From contig WLWR01000035.1 in the NCBI GenBank assembly GCA_012103495.1, positions 1 to 11,229 of the forward strand: a stretch of DNA of 11,229 nucleotides, read 5' to 3'. Source of the stretch: Legionellales bacterium. Lineage in GTDB: Bacteria > Pseudomonadota > Gammaproteobacteria > WLWR01. The notes under the pieces are model-generated. The model was not told the origin of the DNA, searched no databases, and worked only from the letters and a program-made list of their open reading frames with translations. Position numbers and translations under genes: made by a program. Positions 7,852 through 11,229 of this stretch are shown here, piece by piece; the stretch's first letter is position 1; each line of letters opens with the position of its first letter.

Positions 7852-7967
7852 CGATACGGATCCCCAAAACTTCTGGAATCCTTCATTATACCCACTAGAA
7901 GCCAAATGAGTATACGGTGTCTTTATCAACTATGATTAAAAAAGATTGACTCACTAAACAACTCACC

Positions 7968-8252
7968 ATGACTTACGTTATGAAAACATTGTTGTGTGTG
8001 CTTATCATCACCGGCTGGACCATACACACCGCCACAGCCGCTGTTTACATCGAAGGTTATCATTTAAAAGACGGCGCGTATGTGCGACCGCATTGGATTG
8101 GGGGCAATGATTATGGCGTTTATGATCAATGGTTAACCCCTGAATACATCGCACTTTACAGTCAAGATATCGAAGATGAAGAAGATGCCTTCTGTGCAGA
8201 TAGACGAAATTATCGAAAATTAAATCGTCGCCATTGTTGTTATTATCCTTGA
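7968..8252 (+). CDS. Small secreted protein with GYxxKDGxYVxPH motif
   Basis: The product is 94 residues from ATG 7968, or 90 from ATG 7980, whose protein begins MKTLLCVLII. Either start gives a signal peptide with a hydrophobic core (about 7-18) and a cleavage site near TATAA|V at 24-25, so export to the periplasm or beyond is expected. The mature part opens with GYHLKDGAYVRPHW (30-43). This resembles the KDGxYVxPHxR segment seen in many small exported bacterial proteins of unknown function. An acidic stretch (IEDEEDAF, 68-75) and a basic, cysteine-containing tail (C76, C90, C91) follow. The gene is divergent from the ankyrin-like gene and has no clear ribosome site. Function is unknown; it is probably real because of the signal peptide, the motif and the terminator downstream. 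Confidence 0.65.
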   Translation: MTYVMKTLLCVLIITGWTIHTATAAVYIEGYHLKDGAYVRPHWIGGNDYGVYDQWLTPEYIALYSQDIEDEEDAFCADRRNYRKLNRRHCCYYP

Positions 8253-8321
8253 GATCTTCAAGATACGAACCTTGTTCATGGTAGACAATGATATTTTAGA
8301 TGACTTTTTAACCATGCTGTA

Positions 8322-8361
8322 GGCCGCATTTTCGCTTATTGAAGCGGCTCGTTTATTTTTT
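8322..8361 (+). terminator. Intrinsic terminator of the small secreted protein gene
   Basis: GGCCGC (8322-8327) pairs with GCGGCT (8344-8349, one G-U). An inner TTC/GAA pairing extends the stem past a three-base bulge, leaving a seven-base loop. A T-rich tract, TTTATTTTTTC, follows at 8352-8362. This is a good rho-independent terminator on the plus strand about 70 bases after the 8252 stop. The T-tract overlaps the last codons of the convergent entericidin gene. On the minus strand the hairpin follows that gene's stop but lacks a U-tract. Confidence 0.6.
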
Positions 8362-8499
8362 CTTCGCAACATCGGTGATGGCTTCACCACTTTTTGAAAC
8401 ATCTTTTCCAAAGCCTGCCACGGTGTTGCAACCAACCAGCCACATCGTATTAATTAATATCAAACTGAGTACACTTGCTTGAATCATTTGTTTCATCAT
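8353..8499 (-). CDS. Entericidin A/B family lipoprotein
   Basis: This 48-codon gene is easily missed because of its size. The product starts MMKQMIQASVLSL and has a hydrophobic signal segment ending in the lipobox LVGC (C24 is the lipidated cysteine). The mature peptide CNTVAGFGKDVSKSGEAITDVAKKK follows. The CNT-x-x-GxGxDxxxxGxxI pattern is that of E. coli EcnA and EcnB. AAGGA lies seven bases before the first of two adjacent ATG codons, a strong ribosome site. In E. coli, EcnA and EcnB were described as an antidote/toxin pair of envelope lipoproteins tied to stationary phase. Many bacteria keep a single copy of unclear role, as here. It lies alone, convergent with the preceding small gene. 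Confidence 0.88.
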   Translation of the reverse strand: MMKQMIQASVLSLILINTMWLVGCNTVAGFGKDVSKSGEAITDVAKKK

Positions 8500-8520
8500 G
8501 TCTCATCCTTTTTTGTTTAG

Positions 8521-8616
8521 ATACCCATTAAGCTTAGATTATCATCGCTGCCACTGATCGCACAGCCTGTTTGAAGAATTACCGTTTTATGCTATCATTT
8601 GCTTAATTTTAAGACA
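8521..8616 (+). repeat. 97-base tandem element, copy A
   Basis: This copy begins ATACCCATTAAGCTTAGA and ends AATTTTAAGACA. It matches copy B, 98 bases further right, with about 18 differences including one single-base indel (roughly 81% identity). The best conserved blocks are CCACTGATCGCA, CCTGTTTGAAG and GTTTTATGCTATCAT. It lies between the entericidin gene and copy B, so its reverse strand also provides the upstream region of entericidin; GATAAT at 8543-8538 is a possible -10 there. Confidence 0.85.
8571..8598 (+). promoter_or_regulatory. Predicted promoter in copy A, rightward
   Basis: TTGAAG (8571-8576) is followed after 16 bases by TATCAT (8593-8598), which is preceded by TGC as in an extended -10. 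Transcription would start near 8605 and read through copy B into the dehydratase gene, giving a leader of about 140 bases. Confidence 0.5.
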
Positions 8617-8618
8617 CA

Positions 8619-8715
8619 ATACCCATCAAACTTAAGTTTATCATCACTTCCACTGATCGCATATCCTGTTTGAAGGATTGATGTTTTATGCTATCATCTG
8701 CTCAATTTTCGGACG
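8619..8715 (+). repeat. 97-base tandem element, copy B
   Basis: This second copy begins ATACCCATCAAACTTAAG and ends AATTTTCGGACG, two bases after copy A ends. It contains a perfect 12-base palindrome, AAACTTAAGTTT, at 8628-8639. In copy A the corresponding site is the shorter palindrome TAAGCTTA at 8529-8536. The copies look like an old tandem duplication that has diverged outside the promoter boxes. Confidence 0.85.
8670..8697 (+). promoter_or_regulatory. Predicted promoter in copy B for the polysaccharide operon
   Basis: TTGAAG (8670-8675), a 16-base spacer and TATCAT (8692-8697) with the TGC extension repeat the copy A arrangement exactly. The start would lie near 8704, giving a leader of about 40 bases to the ATG at 8745. 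This also argues against the in-frame ATG at 8688, which would lie upstream of the transcript start. Confidence 0.6.
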
Positions 8716-8744
8716 CAAGTCGAATTCTAAATTTAGAAGTAACA

Positions 8745-9851
8745 ATGGATACAGTAGCGCATCAATTGCTTCATTTCGAGAAAACCTTAGTTGGCAAACG
8801 GGTTTTACTCACTGGACATACTGGATTTACCGGCAGTTGGGCTTGTTTGTGGCTGCACACCCTGGGTGCAGAAATTTATGGATATGCGCTACCGCCGGCC
8901 ACCACCCCTGCCTTATACACAGAATTAAAGCTTGATGAGGCGATTCATTCGCAGTATGGCGACATTAATCATTATCAATCATTAGAAGCCTTTTTTACCC
9001 AAGTACAACCGGATTTAGTCTTACACTTAGCCGCCCAACCCTTGGTCAGATACGCTTACAAAGAGCCGATCCTAACCTTTGCAACCAATGTTCTTGGCAC
9101 TGCTCATGTGCTTGAAGCAGCGCGCAAAACACCTTCGGTTCAAGCAGTATTGTGCATCACCACCGATAAAGTTTATCAAAATCATGAATGGCCTTGGCCA
9201 TATCGGGAAAACGATCGTTTGGGTGGCAAAGATCCTTACAGCGCATCCAAAGCCGCTGCTGAAATGGTCATTGACAGTTATCGAACTTGTTTTGGCGATC
9301 AAGCCACGCACTCTTTTGCCATTGCCACCGCACGCGGAGGCAATATCATCGGAGGGGGGGATTGGTCTGAAGATCGGTTGATTCCAGATTTTGTACGCGC
9401 GATGATTTCCGACGGTACCTTGACATTACGCTATCCTCACGCCACCCGTCCTTGGCAACATGTGTTGGCCTTAGTGCAAGGTTATTTAATGTTGTTAGCT
9501 GGCCTGCTGGACGATCCTAAAAAATACGCGCGCGCTTGGAATTTAGGACCACGTGAAACCACTGCATTATCCGTCGGTGATGTCATCAACATTTTAGCCA
9601 AAGAGTGGGGAAGCCCGACCCTCAATTATATGGAAAATCCATTGGCGGAAGCCGCTATACTGGCGCTGGACAGTTCCCTAGCAAGACAACAATTACATTG
9701 GAATCCTGTCTGGGAAGGACAACGTTTGATCGCTGAAACGGCCGCTTGGTATCGTGAATATTATCGAACCCCCTCCACGATTAAATCGTATTCCTTACAG
9801 CAGTTACAAACCTGGCGCACCGCCTTATTTGAAGAAGCACAGGTCACATGA
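8745..9851 (+). CDS. rfbG: CDP-glucose 4,6-dehydratase
   Basis: This NAD-dependent extended short-chain dehydrogenase converts CDP-glucose to CDP-4-keto-6-deoxyglucose, the entry to CDP-linked dideoxyhexoses. The 368-residue product has the glycine-rich nucleotide-binding loop GHTGFTG (24-30) after strand KRVLLT, and HLAAQPLVRYAYKEP (94-108). T140-D141-K142 and the catalytic Y165/K169 (DPYSASKAAAE) follow. RfbG-type signatures GGNIIGGGDW (198-207) and RPWQHV (235-240) distinguish it from the dTDP-glucose enzyme. ATG 8745 is chosen over the in-frame 8688, which lies within the predicted promoter. It is the first gene of an operon. The cytidylyltransferase RfbF that makes CDP-glucose, usually next door, is absent from the window. 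Confidence 0.92.
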   Translation: MDTVAHQLLHFEKTLVGKRVLLTGHTGFTGSWACLWLHTLGAEIYGYALPPATTPALYTELKLDEAIHSQYGDINHYQSLEAFFTQVQPDLVLHLAAQPLVRYAYKEPILTFATNVLGTAHVLEAARKTPSVQAVLCITTDKVYQNHEWPWPYRENDRLGGKDPYSASKAAAEMVIDSYRTCFGDQATHSFAIATARGGNIIGGGDWSEDRLIPDFVRAMISDGTLTLRYPHATRPWQHVLALVQGYLMLLAGLLDDPKKYARAWNLGPRETTALSVGDVINILAKEWGSPTLNYMENPLAEAAILALDSSLARQQLHWNPVWEGQRLIAETAAWYREYYRTPSTIKSYSLQQLQTWRTALFEEAQVT

Positions 9852-10789
9852 AAATTTTATTAACGGGAGCTACAGGCTTTATTGGAAAACAGCTAGTAAG
9901 TTGGCTACTCGCACAACAAGAGGACATTATCACCTGCGGCCGACACGCCAATTCACTGCCCGGCGTCACTCATTTACAAGTTTCTCCCTTCACGATAGAA
10001 AATGTCACTACCGCGCTGCAAGATTTAAATTTTGACGCATGCATTCATCTTGCCGCTGCCGGTGTTCATCCAACTGATCGCAACAGTGACCAATTAATAC
10101 AGATCAACAGTGTTTTACCCGCCACGCTGGTGGCCGCTGCGGCACGCGCCATGGCAAAAGCAGTAATTATTGTTGGCAGCAGTGCAGAATATCAACAACC
10201 TCCAGCCAACACTTTGTTGACAGAAAATGATCCATTAGAGATGCAAAAATTATATGGTGCAACCAAAGCAGCTGGCAGCCTATTATCCCTAGCTCAAGCA
10301 CACACATTGCAAATTCCTACCGCGGTGATCCGATTATTTAATGTCTTCGGTTATGGCGAAGCGCCGCATCGATTGTTACCCTCTCTGATCAATGGTTTAT
10401 TGGTGCAGCAACCGGTTAAGTTATCAGTCGGCACACAAGTTAGAGATTTTGTGTATGTAAAAGATGTGTGTAAGGGGTTGTACATGAGTTTGAATGCTTT
10501 GATCCGTGGCACTATGACAACCGGGGTTTATCATTTAGCAACCGGAGTAGAACACAGTGTGGCTTATTTTTGTAAAACAACAGCTCGTTTACTAAAACAA
10601 GATGAAAAATTATTAGCATTCGGCAGCCAACCGATGCGACCAGATGATTTGCCATATGTAGTCGGTTCGGCATCCTCATTGCAACACGCTTGTGGTTGGC
10701 AACCAGACTATACACTAACAACTGGATTGCAAGACGCCATCAATGACTACTTAACCCTATCCAATAAAGGGGTGGCTTATGGCAAGTGA
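9848..10789 (+). CDS. NAD-dependent epimerase/dehydratase (nucleotide-sugar)
   Basis: The 313-residue product is an extended short-chain dehydrogenase. It has the Rossmann loop GATGFIG (7-13), HLAAAGVHPTDR (67-78), the catalytic serine region GSSAEY (110-115) and the Y136-x-x-x-K140 pair (YGATKAAG). The late conserved segment RDFVYVKDVCKG (199-210) and GWQPDYTLTTGLQDAI near the end complete the fold. The neighbouring RfbG suggests it acts on CDP-4-keto-6-deoxyglucose or a later intermediate, for example as a 4-ketoreductase like abequose synthase (RfbJ). The sequence alone does not fix the substrate. Its ATG overlaps the rfbG stop by four bases, so the two are probably translated together. 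Confidence 0.85.
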   Translation: MKILLTGATGFIGKQLVSWLLAQQEDIITCGRHANSLPGVTHLQVSPFTIENVTTALQDLNFDACIHLAAAGVHPTDRNSDQLIQINSVLPATLVAAAARAMAKAVIIVGSSAEYQQPPANTLLTENDPLEMQKLYGATKAAGSLLSLAQAHTLQIPTAVIRLFNVFGYGEAPHRLLPSLINGLLVQQPVKLSVGTQVRDFVYVKDVCKGLYMSLNALIRGTMTTGVYHLATGVEHSVAYFCKTTARLLKQDEKLLAFGSQPMRPDDLPYVVGSASSLQHACGWQPDYTLTTGLQDAINDYLTLSNKGVAYGK

Positions 10790-11229
10790 AACGATGGCTT
10801 CTTCCAGTCAAAACACCTCCTTACCACTTTTATCGATCTGTATTCCTGTATTAAATGAAGAGGCCAACTTGGCTACTCTTTACCAACGGCTTGATCAATT
10901 ATCCATTCACATGCAAACCCAATGTCGTTTTGAGTTTGTCTTCACCGACAATCATTCCAGCGACAGCACTTGGGATCAACTTATCACTCTATCACAGCAA
11001 GATAGCCGTGTGAGAGCGATTCGTTTCTCCAAGAATGTAGGCTTTCAACGTTCCATCTTGGCAAATTACTTGCATGCCCGAGGAGACGCAGTGATTCAAG
11101 TCGACGCTGATCTACAAGATCCTCCCGAATTGATCGAACGCTTTTTTAAATTGTGGCAACAAGGTTACTGTGTGGGCTATGGCATTCGTCGCAAGCGACA
11201 AGAAAGGTTAGTATTACGCATGGTTAGAA
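10779..11229 (+). CDS. Family 2 glycosyltransferase, N-terminal part
   Basis: The gene runs off the right window edge; 150 codons are visible. The product reads MASETMASSSQNTSLPLL, then SICIPVLNEEANL (19-31), FVFTDNHSSDST (53-64), RFSKNVGFQRSIL (82-94) and the nucleotide- and metal-binding VDADLQDPPELIERF (108-122). These mark a GT-A fold family 2 transferase of the DPM1/GtrB/ArnC type. Such enzymes often use a lipid-linked acceptor and may carry C-terminal membrane helices, which would be outside the window. It overlaps the epimerase by 11 bases, and AAGGGG lies six bases before the ATG. In this operon it is expected to transfer the deoxyhexose, or a linked sugar, during surface glycan assembly. 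The acceptor is unknown. Confidence 0.9.
   Translation, partial: MASETMASSSQNTSLPLLSICIPVLNEEANLATLYQRLDQLSIHMQTQCRFEFVFTDNHSSDSTWDQLITLSQQDSRVRAIRFSKNVGFQRSILANYLHARGDAVIQVDADLQDPPELIERFFKLWQQGYCVGYGIRRKRQERLVLRMVR

Noticed and set aside
8220..8435. Minus-strand open frame of 71 codons
   Set aside because: It overlaps the entericidin gene in another frame and runs through the terminator hairpin; no signal, motif or ribosome site supports it.
7849..8499. Toxin-antitoxin module formed by the small secreted protein and its neighbours
   Set aside because: The small gene has a signal peptide and no overlap with a partner; the entericidin is convergent and lacks its usual mate. Nothing shows a paired system.
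8521..8715. CRISPR array
   Set aside because: Only two copies of a 97-base element with two bases between them, no short repeat-spacer pattern and no cas genes.
8521..8715. Insertion sequence remnant or transposon ends
   Set aside because: The copies are direct, not inverted, repeats, and no transposase fragment or target duplication is visible.
8688..8744. In-frame upstream ATG that would lengthen the CDP-glucose dehydratase by 19 residues
   Set aside because: It lies within the predicted promoter of repeat copy B, upstream of the expected transcript start; the family N terminus fits ATG 8745.

Overview
The window looks like a gammaproteobacterial chromosome segment. Two observations suggest a relative of the order Legionellales. 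One is the order tpiA-secG-tRNA-Leu-nuoABCDEF, an arrangement I recall from Legionella-type genomes. The other is a lone, long, degenerate ankyrin-like protein of the kind common in host-associated members of that order. Base composition is moderately AT-rich. The taxonomic placement is inference; nothing here identifies a species.

Left part (1-4690, minus strand): a conserved housekeeping block, read right to left. It runs tpiA (glycolysis), secG (protein export; overlaps tpiA by 19 bases), tRNA-Leu(GAG) with its own TATAAT box, then nuoA-nuoB-nuoC-nuoD-nuoE and the first 19 codons of nuoF. The nuo genes overlap or nearly touch, as expected for translationally coupled subunits of the proton-pumping NADH:quinone oxidoreductase (complex I).

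Middle part (4691-8500): an accessory-looking stretch. A YcaD-like major facilitator transporter (+) runs tail-to-tail, 15 bases apart, into a large helical-repeat, ankyrin-like protein (-). Divergent from that is a small secreted protein (+) with a GYxxKDGxYVxPH motif. A hairpin terminator follows it, and then a 48-residue entericidin-type lipoprotein (-).

Right part (8521-11229): two tandem, about 81% identical copies of a 97-base element. Each carries a rightward sigma-70-type promoter, and together they lead into a polysaccharide-type operon. The operon encodes a CDP-glucose 4,6-dehydratase (RfbG type), an NAD-dependent epimerase/dehydratase, and a family 2 glycosyltransferase cut by the window end. 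The three genes overlap by 4 and 11 bases and probably make a CDP-linked deoxyhexose and transfer it, for O-antigen or another surface glycan.

The most interesting items are the duplicated promoter element with its palindrome, the ankyrin-like candidate effector paired divergently with a small secreted protein, and the short entericidin gene. I see no CRISPR array, insertion sequence, integrase or convincing novel defence system.
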